This document shows, in pieces, positions 8,901-15,939 of a DNA stretch of 64,000 nucleotides. The DNA lies in the NCBI RefSeq assembly GCF_018760735.1, contig NZ_JAHHZN010000006.1, positions 124,001 to 188,000 on the forward strand, read 5' to 3'. The notes under the pieces were generated by a model, which worked only from the letters and a program-made list of their open reading frames with translations, was not told the origin of the DNA and ran no database searches. The position numbers were made by a program, and so were the translations under genes. Numbering within the stretch: position 1 is the stretch's first letter; every line of letters starts with the position of its first letter. This stretch comes from Hymenobacter piscis. Lineage in GTDB: Bacteria; Bacteroidota; Bacteroidia; Cytophagales; Hymenobacteraceae.

Positions 8901-9834
8901 CCACTTCGTGGACGTGTTCGGCAACCTCGACCTGCGAATCAACTCCCAGCTCTACGGTCCCCAGCTGCTGTATAACTTCTTCGGCCTGGGTAACGACAGC
9001 CGCAACATCCTGGCCGATGACGACGGCACCCGCTCCCGCGACATCAACGACACGTACCGCATCCGCTTCTCGCGCCTCAACGTGAATCCCATGCTGGAAA
9101 AGGACGTGTTCAGCTTCCTCAAGTTTGGCTTCGGCCCCCAGTACGACCAGTTCCGGGTGGAGCAGGACCAGATTGGCAGTGAAATCCGCCGGGGCCTCGA
9201 TGCCAACAACAACGGCGTGAGCGGGGCGGCCCTGGGCATCCGGTCTTCCGACTTTGGCATGAACCGCTACCTGGGCGGCAAGATGTACCTCAACCTCGAC
9301 GCGTCCAGCTCGCCCAAGAACCCGCGCATCGGCCTGCGCCTCTACAACTCGGCGGAATACAACCGCCAGATTGGGGGCGAAAAGCTCAGCTACGCCCGCC
9401 TCGCTACCGAGGCCCGGTTCTACCTCTCGCCCAACTTCCCCTTCCAGCTTACCTGGGCCGGCCGCATCGGGGCCAACCGCAACCTGGGCGACTACCGCTT
9501 CTACCAGGCCAATACCCTGGGCGGCACCACCAACCTGCGCGGCTACCGCCGTACCCGCTACGCCGGCCGCTCGTCGGTGTACGCCAACGCCGAAATGCGC
9601 CTGCAGCTCTTCACCTTCAACGCCTACCTGGTCCCGGGCAAGTTCGGCATCCTGGGCCTGGCCGATGCCGCCCGCGTATACTCTTCCAACGATACCCGGA
9701 CCGGCCTGAAAGCCTTCCACACGGCCGTGGGCGGGGGCGTCTGGGTCGATGTGCTCAAGCAGGCCGTCGTCAACGTAACCTACTCAGTAGGGGAAGAAAA
9801 CCTGGTCTTCGTCGGCTTCGACTTCCTGTTCTAA
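5932..9834 (+). CDS. metallophosphoesterase fused to Omp85-type outer-membrane barrel
   Basis: 1300-residue exported protein. ATG 5932 opens a clear signal peptide (MSRYFLNGCLMLTLTGL...ALA, cleavage about residue 24). Residues about 58-350 are a calcineurin-like phosphoesterase: GDVG at 65-68, GDN at 101-103, GNHDW at 143-147, AHHP at 254-257 and GHEHN at 335-339, so the metal-binding set is essentially complete. A middle region of about 450 residues follows with no domain I can name. The C-terminal third is a beta-barrel of the surface-antigen/Omp85 type, with the LRGY motif at 1202-1205 near the end and an aromatic final residue (F). The enzyme domain would sit in the periplasm or at the surface, anchored by the barrel. 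Substrate unknown. The longer open frame upstream (from 5791) lacks a signal sequence at its start and was not used. Confidence 0.88.
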   Translation: MSRYFLNGCLMLTLTGLSVPALAQQKPATQTAHPTRPNYRGEGRNWEAKTPPDSSRIRYSVFLIGDVGKPAPEAEGGEPSLNYMRRQILAAGAKSTTVYLGDNIYEYGLPTEGASDRKESERRIVDQLKVLRDYDGEKYMVPGNHDWKQGQRGAVAQVNRQQQFVEDYLRSDSAAFPYTGDFFLPRDACPGPLEIRLQDDVVMIAINSQWFLQTSGERPYGANSGCGIANETEFFVQLEDIIQRNKGKNIIVVAHHPLFSDGIHGGYFTLADHFFPLSIVYKYAFVPLPVIGSIYPFARKYGGVSQDIPHPLYQAYKKGLMDVFEKYPNVVYAAGHEHNLQYFKEGGLNHIVSGSGCKTQHVKPGSGGNALFSDKEKGFARVNYYDDGEVWVEYFVPEGRGETGRRVFRTAMYAQQTEMVEELATTQVVQRPDFADSTVTRAVNPAYADRSGFHKFLFGEHYRREWATPVKFPVLDLATEKGGLTPYKIGGGKQTASLKLRNEEGRLYTLRGLDKDPAAVLPEALRSGAAADILQDQISAQHPFASIVIPPLASAAGILHTNPELRYVPQDPLLGQYLPRFGNTTGAIEEDAKDDQANVESLGNAKNLVGTDKVFERITDDNDNRVNEKAFARSRLFDMWIGDWDRHEDQWRWAEKKDKDGDRKFTAVPEDRDIAFFKGDGLLPYLASRKWAIRNFQNFGKDYADWKGLNLTALSNDRVYLASVSKEEWVKQAEEMKAALTDEVIDQAFRNRWPADIYALHGAEIVAKLKSRRDLLPQVAADYYGLLSKVTEVKGSKKRERFVVERLPDDKTRVTVQKINKEGELTKMLFDRTFDNNVTEELRLYGFEGEDQYELTGKVKSGPLVRIIGGIDRDSIVDRSNVAGLRHRLHVYDADSGNVIVPGPDARLRLQPGLDVSRYDQHTRADRKDYTLNYFGPTLYFGYNVDDRLFLGGGAVYRTYGFRKAPYATEQSLAANYSPSQSAYNVRYQGHFVDVFGNLDLRINSQLYGPQLLYNFFGLGNDSRNILADDDGTRSRDINDTYRIRFSRLNVNPMLEKDVFSFLKFGFGPQYDQFRVEQDQIGSEIRRGLDANNNGVSGAALGIRSSDFGMNRYLGGKMYLNLDASSSPKNPRIGLRLYNSAEYNRQIGGEKLSYARLATEARFYLSPNFPFQLTWAGRIGANRNLGDYRFYQANTLGGTTNLRGYRRTRYAGRSSVYANAEMRLQLFTFNAYLVPGKFGILGLADAARVYSSNDTRTGLKAFHTAVGGGVWVDVLKQAVVNVTYSVGEENLVFVGFDFLF

Positions 9835-9836
9835 CT

Positions 9837-10067
9837 GGTTGTTAGTTGTCAGTTGTCAGTTGTTAGTTGTCAGTTGTTAGTTGTTAGTCAGAAGAACGTC
9901 ATGCTGAGCCTACCGAAGCATCTCGCGGGCTGACGTTGTAGCAGCCGCCGCCGCTCCGTAGCCCAGGGTATACACCCTGGGCCAGTGAAGCAACGTCAGC
10001 CCGCGAGATGCTTCGGCAGGCTCAGCATGACGTTCTTCTGACTGACAACTGACAACTAACAACTGCC
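9837..10067. repeat. nested palindromic repeat, copy 1
   Basis: Outer arms are runs of GTTAGTTGTCA-like words (9837-9889) and their complement (10040-10067). The inner arms, 9890-9938 and 9991-10039, are 49-nt inverted repeats with one mismatch, core AACGTCATGCTGAGC ... GCATCTCGCGGGCTGACGTT. The loop of about 52 nt holds a smaller hairpin (CCCAGGGTATACACCCTGGG). It fills the whole gap between the phosphoesterase fusion and the next gene; no coding is seen. Confidence 0.85.
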
Positions 10068-10113
10068 AACCACCTACCCCATAAGGCGGTCATATTCCTC
10101 TCCGGTGTCTTTT

Positions 10114-11241
10114 ATGATAGCAGTTTCCTCTCTCTTGCGCGGCGCCGCCCGCGCCGCGGCCGGGGCCGGGCTGATGCTCAGCTCCCTCGCGGCGCAGGCC
10201 CAGATTACGCCCACCACGCCCCCCGTCTATCCGCCCCCCGCGCCCCCGCTTTCCGATACCACCGACACCGGCCAGCGGCGCATCAGCCAGGAGTTTGCCA
10301 CGCCCTCCGTAGTGGGCATGGGGCCCAGCAAGGGCCTGATTTTCCACTACGAGCGGATGCCGCGCTTCAACGTGGCCTCCGACGGGCAGGCGGTGGGCTT
10401 GCAGGACTACCAGTCTCAGGCCGAGAAGAACGCCCGCCTGGTTATCAAGGGCTACATTCCGTTCTGGAACCGGCCCCACCTGAAGCTGCTGCTGGGCATC
10501 AACTATGAGCGGGAGGAGTTCAAATTCCGCCAGAAGCCCACCGGCTACGAGCTCTACGACAACATCGAGGACAAGGGCCTCAAAACCCTGGGCGCGCAGC
10601 TGGCCGTGATCCGGCCCGTGAATACGGTGAACTGGTACATCTTCCGCGTTAAGGGCGAGCTGAGCGGCGACTATACCTCCCAGGGTGTGAATGTGGCCGA
10701 CTACCTGCGCGTGTCGTCGGAGTTCCTCTACGGCTGGAAGCGCAGCCCCACCTTTTCCTGGGGCGTGGGCTTGCAGCTGGGCTACACGTTCGGGCGGCAA
10801 AGCATCTACCCGGCCGTGCTCTACAACCGCACCTTCAACGACCGGTGGGGCGTGGAGGCCATCTTCCCGGCCCGCATCACGGCGCGCTACAACGCCTCGC
10901 CCAAGTCCCTGTTCTTCGCCGGCTACACCGTCGATGGCTTCAACTACATCATCAAGCTGCGCGAGCCCCTGCGCCGGGCCGATAACGTGCTGCTGCGCAG
11001 CCTGGAGCTGCGCGAAACGGAGGTGAAGTTCCGGGGCCGCTGGGAGCGCGAAATCCACGACTTCCTCTGGTTCGGGCTCGAAGGCGGCTACCGCTACAAC
11101 TACGCCTTCGACGCCTTCGACCGCACCAACGACGACCGCACGAAGATTATCGATTCCAAGCTGGCCGGCGCGCCCTACCTCTCGGTGGAGCTGTTCCTGG
11201 TTCCCCCGCGCAAGTTCCTGAAGAAAACCACCAACCAGTAA
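10114..11241 (+). CDS. predicted outer-membrane beta-barrel protein (DUF6268-like)
   Basis: 375 residues with an N-terminal signal peptide (hydrophobic stretch to about residue 29, ending LAAQAQ), a Pro-rich segment (about 33-50), then alternating polar/hydrophobic strands rich in Tyr, Phe and Arg. Examples are LKLLLGINYEREEFKF, WYIFRVKGELSGDY, WGVGLQLGYTFG and SLFFAGYTVDGFNYIIKL. This is the pattern of a single-chain barrel, and the overall sequence resembles the DUF6268 group of Bacteroidota outer-membrane proteins. Either ATG 10114 or GTG 10105 could start it; ATG is preferred. It follows the phosphoesterase-barrel gene on the same strand but is separated from it by a palindromic repeat, so an operon is doubtful. 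Function unknown. Confidence 0.75.
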   Translation: MIAVSSLLRGAARAAAGAGLMLSSLAAQAQITPTTPPVYPPPAPPLSDTTDTGQRRISQEFATPSVVGMGPSKGLIFHYERMPRFNVASDGQAVGLQDYQSQAEKNARLVIKGYIPFWNRPHLKLLLGINYEREEFKFRQKPTGYELYDNIEDKGLKTLGAQLAVIRPVNTVNWYIFRVKGELSGDYTSQGVNVADYLRVSSEFLYGWKRSPTFSWGVGLQLGYTFGRQSIYPAVLYNRTFNDRWGVEAIFPARITARYNASPKSLFFAGYTVDGFNYIIKLREPLRRADNVLLRSLELRETEVKFRGRWEREIHDFLWFGLEGGYRYNYAFDAFDRTNDDRTKIIDSKLAGAPYLSVELFLVPPRKFLKKTTNQ

Positions 11242-11260
11242 CCGGCCCCTCGGCCCAGAT

Positions 11261-11321
11261 AAACGCCTCATCCGGCGTATTCCGCCCCGCCAGGGGAGGG
11301 AATGCGCCGGATGAGGCGTTT
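11261..11321 (+). terminator. long-loop hairpin after the barrel gene
   Basis: 17-bp perfect stem AAACGCCTCATCCGGCG / CGCCGGATGAGGCGTTT with a 27-nt loop, 20 bases after the stop codon. Confidence 0.55.
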
Positions 11322-11361
11322 ACCGTGGAACTCACAGCGCCAACCGCGCATCGTGACAAAA

Positions 11362-11502
11362 CCCGCGCGTCATGCTGAGCGCAGCGCAGCGGAGTCGAAG
11401 CATCTCGCGTGTTATGGTCATCCTGCCATTGAGTTAGTTGGCGCAACGTCAGCACGCGAGATGCTTCGACTCCGCTGCGCTGCGCTCAGCATGACGCGCG
11501 GG
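11362..11502. repeat. palindromic repeat, copy 2
   Basis: 50-nt inverted arms 11362-11411 and 11453-11502, apparently perfect, with the same core as copy 1 (GTCATGCTGAGC ... GAAGCATCTCGCG) and a GCGCAGCGCAGCGGAGTCGA insert inside each arm. The right side keeps the AACGTCAG extension; the left side has lost it. Short frames here are repeat translations, not genes. Confidence 0.85.
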
Positions 11503-11530
11503 CTTTAACCACGACGCACGGTTCGTATCG

Positions 11531-11575
11531 CCCTCATCCCTCATCCCTCATCCCTCATCCCTCATCCCTCATCCC
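11531..11575. repeat. tandem heptamer CCCTCAT, six copies
   Basis: Six perfect head-to-tail copies of CCCTCAT plus CCC, directly downstream of the minus-strand DUF3850 gene. Such a run is prone to slippage. Together with the hairpin and copy 2 it accounts for most of the 340-base gap 11242-11581. Confidence 0.9.
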
Positions 11576-11581
11576 GGCATC

Positions 11582-11926
11582 CTACCACAGGCGCGTGTCG
11601 CTTACGCCCTGGGGCAGGGGCGGGTGCTCGGCCAGGCCCAGCACGCACCAGCCGGGCTCCAGGCCGAAGGAGCCGCCCTGCAGCAGGTAGCTGACCCAGC
11701 GCTCCACGCTGCGGCCGCTGTACTGCTCGGTTTCGGGTTCGTACTCGCGCAGCACCAGCGCGTCGCCGATTTGGTAGTCGCGGTCGTTGAGGCGCACGTC
11801 GAAGGCTTTGCGCCCGTCCTCGACGGCGGCAAAGCAGGCGGGCCATACCTTCAGCTCGTGCACGGACGGGGTGGTGAGCGGGGCGGTGGCGGTTTGAAAG
11901 AAAGAAAGTCGAAGTGGAAGCGGCAA
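11582..11926 (-). CDS. DUF3850 (ASCH/PUA-like) domain protein
   Basis: 114 residues. After a short variable N-terminus comes HELKVWPACFAAVEDGRKAF, then FDVRLNDRDYQIGDALVLREY and the end WCVLGLA; this order matches DUF3850, a small ASCH-superfamily beta-barrel predicted to bind RNA or modified nucleotides. The conserved ELK and FDVRLNDR parts are intact. The function is not established. The ATG at 11926 is the only in-frame one before the domain. It stands alone, with repeats on its downstream side and a 330-base gap upstream. Confidence 0.75.
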   Translation of the reverse strand: MPLPLRLSFFQTATAPLTTPSVHELKVWPACFAAVEDGRKAFDVRLNDRDYQIGDALVLREYEPETEQYSGRSVERWVSYLLQGGSFGLEPGWCVLGLAEHPPLPQGVSDTRLW

Positions 11927-12257
11927 AGGCTACCGATGGCAGTGGTCCGGCTGCTGTAGGGCGGTAGTAGAGACCCCAACTGTTGCGTCTCTACTACCGC
12001 CTGCAAACGGCCCGGTAGCGGCCTGAAAAATGCTGTAAGTCATGCCGTATTGCCTTGAATATACGGAACAACCAGCAGTAACGGGTAACAGAGGCGGATA
12101 GTTCGTTTGGTCGCCTGCCACCCGCGCCCGCCGTCGGGCGGCCCCGGCGGGGGCTTGCATCCCGTGGGCCATTTGCGCATCTTCGGGTACCGTTCTGCCC
12201 TACCCGAAGCGCACCTATTGCCGCGCGTTTCCCTCTAACCCTTTATTTCTTATCCTC
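11927..12257. other. intergenic gap with one inverted repeat
   Basis: No coding seen. It holds a perfect 15-bp inverted repeat, GGCGGTAGTAGAGAC at 11960-11974 and its complement at 11987-12001, of the 'GTAGAGAC' type. A small hairpin (CGGGTA / TACCCG) lies near 12187-12207 upstream of the next gene. Confidence 0.6.
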
Positions 12258-12734
12258 ATGCCCAACCAATTCGCGGCCGACATCCCGGCCGCCACCCTCG
12301 CCCAGGTGCAGCAGCACCTCGATGCCATTAGGGCCGCCCTCCAGCCCTACCTCGTGTCGCTGACGCCGGAGGAGCGCAAAACCATGCTGCGCATGGCCGA
12401 CAAAACGGTGGCCTTCGTGCAGAAGACCGCCGATTACGCCACCAACTCCCCCGCCTTCGTGCCCCCGTTCGTGGACTTCGGGGAGGTGAAGCAGGACGTG
12501 GCTGCCCTCACCGCCCTCACGCCCGTGCACCAGCAGCTCGAGCAGCTGGCCCTCGACGTGGACAGCACCATGATGACGGCCGGCTCCGAGGCCTACGGCC
12601 ACTCGCTCACCATCTACAACAACATTAAGTTTCTGGCCAAGAACAAGCAGCCCGGCGCCCAGGCCGCTTTCGAAGACCTGAGTCGGCGGTTTGCCGGTCA
12701 GGGCAAGCAGAAGGCTGCCCCCGCCAACCAGTAG
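12258..12734 (+). CDS. conserved-looking hypothetical protein, helical
   Basis: 158 residues, not recognised. It is mostly helical by composition (Ala, Gln, Leu and Lys rich), with no signal peptide and no membrane segment, and the C-terminus is a disordered Lys/Ala/Pro/Gln tail. The internal strings SLTPEERKTMLRMADKTVAF and SEAYGHSLTIYNNIKFLAK look like structured cores; the second has an aromatic/His-rich face. Third codon positions are strongly G/C like neighbouring genes, so it is probably real. It is followed by two perfect hairpins that likely terminate it. No function is proposed. Confidence 0.75.
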   Translation: MPNQFAADIPAATLAQVQQHLDAIRAALQPYLVSLTPEERKTMLRMADKTVAFVQKTADYATNSPAFVPPFVDFGEVKQDVAALTALTPVHQQLEQLALDVDSTMMTAGSEAYGHSLTIYNNIKFLAKNKQPGAQAAFEDLSRRFAGQGKQKAAPANQ

Positions 12735-12760
12735 GCCACGCCGGCCTTCCGGTTCCCTGA

Positions 12761-12803
12761 AAAGACGAACGAGTTCGGGTCCGACCCGAACTCGTTCGTC
12801 TTT
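12761..12803. terminator. perfect 20-bp hairpin, first of a pair
   Basis: AAAGACGAACGAGTTCGGGT, loop CCG, then the exact complement followed by TT. Its A- and T-ends suit a bidirectional terminator between the hypothetical gene and ppk1 (minus). Confidence 0.75.
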
Positions 12804-12855
12804 TTGGCCGGCGGGTTAGCCACCCGCCCGAACCGGTTGGCCGCTGACCCGAACC

Positions 12856-12918
12856 AGTTCGCCAGAAACACGAACGAGTTCGGGTCCGACCCGAACTCGT
12901 TCGTGTTTCTGGCGAACT
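12856..12918. repeat. perfect 30-bp hairpin, second of a pair
   Basis: The 30-nt arms 12856-12885 and 12889-12918 are exact complements around the loop CCG. The inner 15 bp (CGAACGAGTTCGGGT) is identical to the first hairpin, and the stretch between the two hairpins repeats degenerate CCGAACC-GTT words. It lies 25 bases from the ppk1 stop. Confidence 0.85.
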
Positions 12919-12943
12919 GACGGGCCAAGCGCCCCCAATGAGC

Positions 12944-15034
12944 CTAAGCGCGCTTCTTCCTGGCCAGCTGTTGCAGGTAGGCGTAGGTTTCGAACTGGGC
13001 TCGCACCTCGCCCGCTTCGGCCCGCTCCAGGGTAGAGCCCACGAAGTTGTTCTGCCAGTCGCGCGACTTCACGCTGTCCTGGCGCTGCAAATCGAGCAGG
13101 TGGCGGATTTCGGCCCGCAAATCGTCCTGCAGAATGGGGAAGGCCACTTCCACCCGCCGGTCGAGGTTGCGGCTCATCCAGTCGGAGGAAGCGGTGTAGA
13201 CTTTTTCCTCGCCCCCGTTGCCGAACACGTACACCCGGGCGTGCTCCAGGAACCGGTCCACGATGCCGCGCTGCTGGATGTTGCGGCTCTGGCCGGCCAG
13301 GTCCGGAATCAGGCAGGAAATGCCCCGGATAAGCAATTCTACCCGCACGCCGGCCTCGCTGGCCTCGTAGAGCTTGAGAATCATGCGCTCATCCTGGAGG
13401 GCATTCAGCTTGAGGATGATGTAGGCGTCCTTGCCCTGACGGGCCAGGGCAATTTCGTGGTCGATGAGGGCCTCCAGCTTCTGGCGCAGCTCGAAGGGGG
13501 CCACCAGCAGGTGCTCGAAAAGGCCGGTTTTGTCGAGCCGGTCGTGGAAGTAGCGGAACACCTCGGCCACCTCGCGGGTCAGGGCCGGGTTGGCCGTAAA
13601 CAGGCCGTGGTCGGCGTACACCTGGCTGGTCTGCTCGTTGAAGTTGCCAGTGCTCAGGTAGGCGTAGAGCTTGTTGTGGCCCTCCTCGCCCCGCGTGATA
13701 AGCAGCAGCTTGCTGTGCACTTTCAGGTCGGGGATGCCGTAGATGACGTTGGCGCCGGCCTTCTGGAGCTTCTCGGCCCAGAACATGTTGCTTTCCTCAT
13801 CGAAACGGGCCTTGAGCTCCACCACCACCGTTACCTGCTTGCCATTCTTGGCGGCCCTGAGCAGGGCCTTGGCCACATCGGACTTGCTGCCCACGCGGTA
13901 GAGCGTGATGCTGATGTCGCTTACCAGCGGGTCCTTGGCGGCCTCGTTGAGCAGGCGCGTCACGTAGTCGAACGACTGGTAGGGCGGGTGCAGCAGGTGG
14001 TCGCGCCGGGCCAGGGCCGCCAGCAGCGAGCCGGTGCGCGGCAGCGTGGGGTGGGGCAGCGGCGGCATGGGCGCGTACTTGAGGTGGTGCAACCCGAAAT
14101 CGGGGAAGCCAAAGAAGTCGCGGAAGTTGTGGTAGCGGCTGCCCTCCACCAGCTCTTCCTGGCCGATGCCGGTTTTCTGGCGCACGGCCCGCAGCACCTC
14201 CTTGGGCATGGCCGGGTCGTAGAGCAGGCGGGCCGGGAAGCCGGTTTCGCGCTTTTGCAGGCTGCTCTTGATTTTGGAAAGCAGGTTGCCCGATACCTCT
14301 TCCTGAATATCGAGCTCGGCGTCGCGGGAGAGTTTGATGGCGTGTACCTGCACCTTGCCGTAGGTGGCAAACATCTCCGCCGCACAGCACCGAATCACGT
14401 CGTCGAGGAACATTACGTAGTGCTCCGCGCCCACGTCGGGCAGGCGCACAAAGCGGCCGCCGTGGCGCTTGGTGGGCAGCTCCATGGCCACGACCCGCTC
14501 CTCGTCCTGCTTTTTGTGGTTGGCGGGCTGGGTCAGGTAGAAGGTCAGGTACACGCTCTGGTCGCGCAGGAACAGGTGGTGCAGGTTCTCGTCGAGGATG
14601 ATGGGGGAAAGCAGGTCGCGCACCTGCTCGCGGAAATACTGCTGCACCCAGGCGTGCTGCTCGGGCGTGAGGTCGTGCTCCGAAATGAGGTGGATGTGCT
14701 GGCGGCCCAGCTCGGGCAGAATGCTGTTGCGGAACGTGTCGCCGAATTCCTGCTGCTGGCGGCCCACCTCCTGGAGCAGGTTCTGGAGCTGCTCGGCGGG
14801 GTCTTCGCCCAGCTTGGCGCGGGTTTTCTTTTTGAGCTTGACCAGGCGGCGCAGCGTGGCTACGCGCACCTTGAAGTACTCGTCGAGGTTGCTGCTGAAA
14901 ATGGCCAGGAACTTCAGGCGCTCGAGCAGCGGAACCTCGGGGTTCTGGGCTTCCTGCAACACGCGGCGGTTGAAGGTCAGCCAGCTTAACTCACGGTTCA
15001 GCAGCCGGGGCTGGGCCTGTTCAGTTTCGGACAT
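12944..15034 (-). CDS. ppk1: polyphosphate kinase 1
   Basis: Makes inorganic polyphosphate from ATP, reversibly, through a phosphohistidine intermediate. At 696 residues it has the normal PPK1 length. The N-terminal domain starts NRELSWLTFNRRVLQEA and continues LKFLAIFSSNLDEYFKVRV; the catalytic region has KVHSKLLLITR, where H440 corresponds to the autophosphorylated His of the family, and the C-terminal domain has SSDWMSRNLDRRVEVAFPI. All are intact. The start ATG 15034 directly precedes the family N-terminus. A SixA-like phosphatase lies about 110 bases upstream on the same strand, separated by a small palindrome, so the two could be co-transcribed. Polyphosphate commonly serves stress and phosphate storage. 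Confidence 0.97.
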   Translation of the reverse strand: MSETEQAQPRLLNRELSWLTFNRRVLQEAQNPEVPLLERLKFLAIFSSNLDEYFKVRVATLRRLVKLKKKTRAKLGEDPAEQLQNLLQEVGRQQQEFGDTFRNSILPELGRQHIHLISEHDLTPEQHAWVQQYFREQVRDLLSPIILDENLHHLFLRDQSVYLTFYLTQPANHKKQDEERVVAMELPTKRHGGRFVRLPDVGAEHYVMFLDDVIRCCAAEMFATYGKVQVHAIKLSRDAELDIQEEVSGNLLSKIKSSLQKRETGFPARLLYDPAMPKEVLRAVRQKTGIGQEELVEGSRYHNFRDFFGFPDFGLHHLKYAPMPPLPHPTLPRTGSLLAALARRDHLLHPPYQSFDYVTRLLNEAAKDPLVSDISITLYRVGSKSDVAKALLRAAKNGKQVTVVVELKARFDEESNMFWAEKLQKAGANVIYGIPDLKVHSKLLLITRGEEGHNKLYAYLSTGNFNEQTSQVYADHGLFTANPALTREVAEVFRYFHDRLDKTGLFEHLLVAPFELRQKLEALIDHEIALARQGKDAYIILKLNALQDERMILKLYEASEAGVRVELLIRGISCLIPDLAGQSRNIQQRGIVDRFLEHARVYVFGNGGEEKVYTASSDWMSRNLDRRVEVAFPILQDDLRAEIRHLLDLQRQDSVKSRDWQNNFVGSTLERAEAGEVRAQFETYAYLQQLARKKRA

Positions 15035-15045
15035 AGGATCTTGAG

Positions 15046-15137
15046 GCTGTTAGCTACCAGCTGATGGCTACTAGCTACGAGGTTGGGGCTTGAACGAAAG
15101 CCATCTGCTATCAGCCATCAGCCAATAGCTAAGGATG
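15046..15137. repeat. palindromic spacer of AGCTA/ATGGCT words
   Basis: Left: TTAGCTACCAGCTGATGGCT; right: CCATCAGCCAATAGCTAA. An imperfect inverted repeat between ppk1 and the SixA-like gene, of the same word type as the hairpin at 63078-63128. Confidence 0.6.
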
Positions 15138-15142
15138 GCCAG

Positions 15143-15634
15143 CTAGTAGTTCTTGGGCTTATCGAAGAAGTAGTACTCGGCGTTGGCCTGGCTGACGGCC
15201 GCCCACTGGTCGGTGGCAAACTTCAGGCACGCAATGGAGGCGGTGGGCATGGGCGGAATTTCGCTGGGCGAAAGCAGGTTGGCAAACTCGGTGAGCGTGT
15301 TATTGTGGCCCACCAGCAGCACCGCCCCGGCCGTGTCGGGCAGCTGCTGCACCACGGCCAGCAGGTCGGGCACGGTGGCCTCGTAAATCTCCTCGACGAC
15401 GCGCAGCTGCTCGGGCGTGTGGCCCAGCTCCTTGGCCACGAGGGCGGCCGTACTCAGGGCCCGCACGGCCGGGGAGCTCACAATCAGGTCCAGGGTTAGC
15501 TCGCGTTCGGCCAGGGCCCGACCCATGAGCGGGGCATCGTCGCGGCCCCGGTCGTTGAGGGGGCGCTGCTGGTCGTTGAGTCCCTCGAAGCTCCAGCTGG
15601 ATTTGGCGTGGCGCATTAAATAGAGCGTTTTCAT
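15143..15634 (-). CDS. SixA-like histidine phosphatase
   Basis: 163 residues, histidine phosphatase superfamily. The start MKTLYLMRHAKSSW contains the catalytic R8-H9 pair; PLNDRGRDDAPLMGRALAE and LIVSSPAVRALSTA (phosphate-pocket Arg) and LLVGHNNTLTEFANLL (second catalytic His) follow in the order seen in SixA-type enzymes. It may dephosphorylate phosphohistidine proteins or a small phosphorylated compound; the exact substrate cannot be read from the sequence. Its position upstream of ppk1, which itself works through phosphohistidine, is suggestive but not proof of a link. The ATG at 15634 is unambiguous. Confidence 0.88.
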   Translation of the reverse strand: MKTLYLMRHAKSSWSFEGLNDQQRPLNDRGRDDAPLMGRALAERELTLDLIVSSPAVRALSTAALVAKELGHTPEQLRVVEEIYEATVPDLLAVVQQLPDTAGAVLLVGHNNTLTEFANLLSPSEIPPMPTASIACLKFATDQWAAVSQANAEYYFFDKPKNY

Positions 15635-15850
15635 GGCAAAGGCAGAAAGAAGGCGGGAAAAACGACGGGCAGGCTTCTTTACTGAGGCAGTACTAAAAGG
15701 TTTTGGGTAAGATGCATTTCGGGCGGCAGATGGCAGTTACCGCTCCGGCTGAAGCCGCGGTGGACGGGTGGCAGGCGGGTTTCTTACTTTGCGCCGGGTT
15801 AGCGACCAAAGAATGCAGGACGGATGTCGTGTGAATCAGTTGCTTAGCGA

Positions 15851-15858
15851 TATATTTG
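15851..15858 (+). promoter_or_regulatory. -7 box TATATTTG before the T9SS cargo gene
   Basis: Exact match to TAnnTTTG, about 80 bases before the ATG. A second, weaker candidate (TATGTTTT, about 15883) lies closer. The choice between them is open. Confidence 0.4.
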
Positions 15859-15939
15859 CCAGAATTGCGTCCTATTCCGGGATATGTTTTGCCCAGAATG
15901 AGACGCATGTTGTTCTGATACGCTTCCTTTTTTCTTGCT

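Noticed and set aside
5971-9720. 1249-codon open frame on the minus strand
   Set aside because: Antisense shadow of the phosphoesterase-barrel gene; low-complexity Val/Ala/Gly/His composition, typical of the opposite strand of GC-rich genes.
9837-10067. Possible CRISPR array from the repeated GTTAGTTGTCA words
   Set aside because: The words are contiguous and degenerate with no spacers, and no cas genes are present.
12698-12928. Minus-strand frame encoding repeated NEFGSDPNSFVF peptides
   Set aside because: It is the translation of the two hairpins; symmetric DNA repeats produce the repeated peptide.
12938-14989. 683-codon open frame on the plus strand
   Set aside because: Antisense shadow of ppk1.
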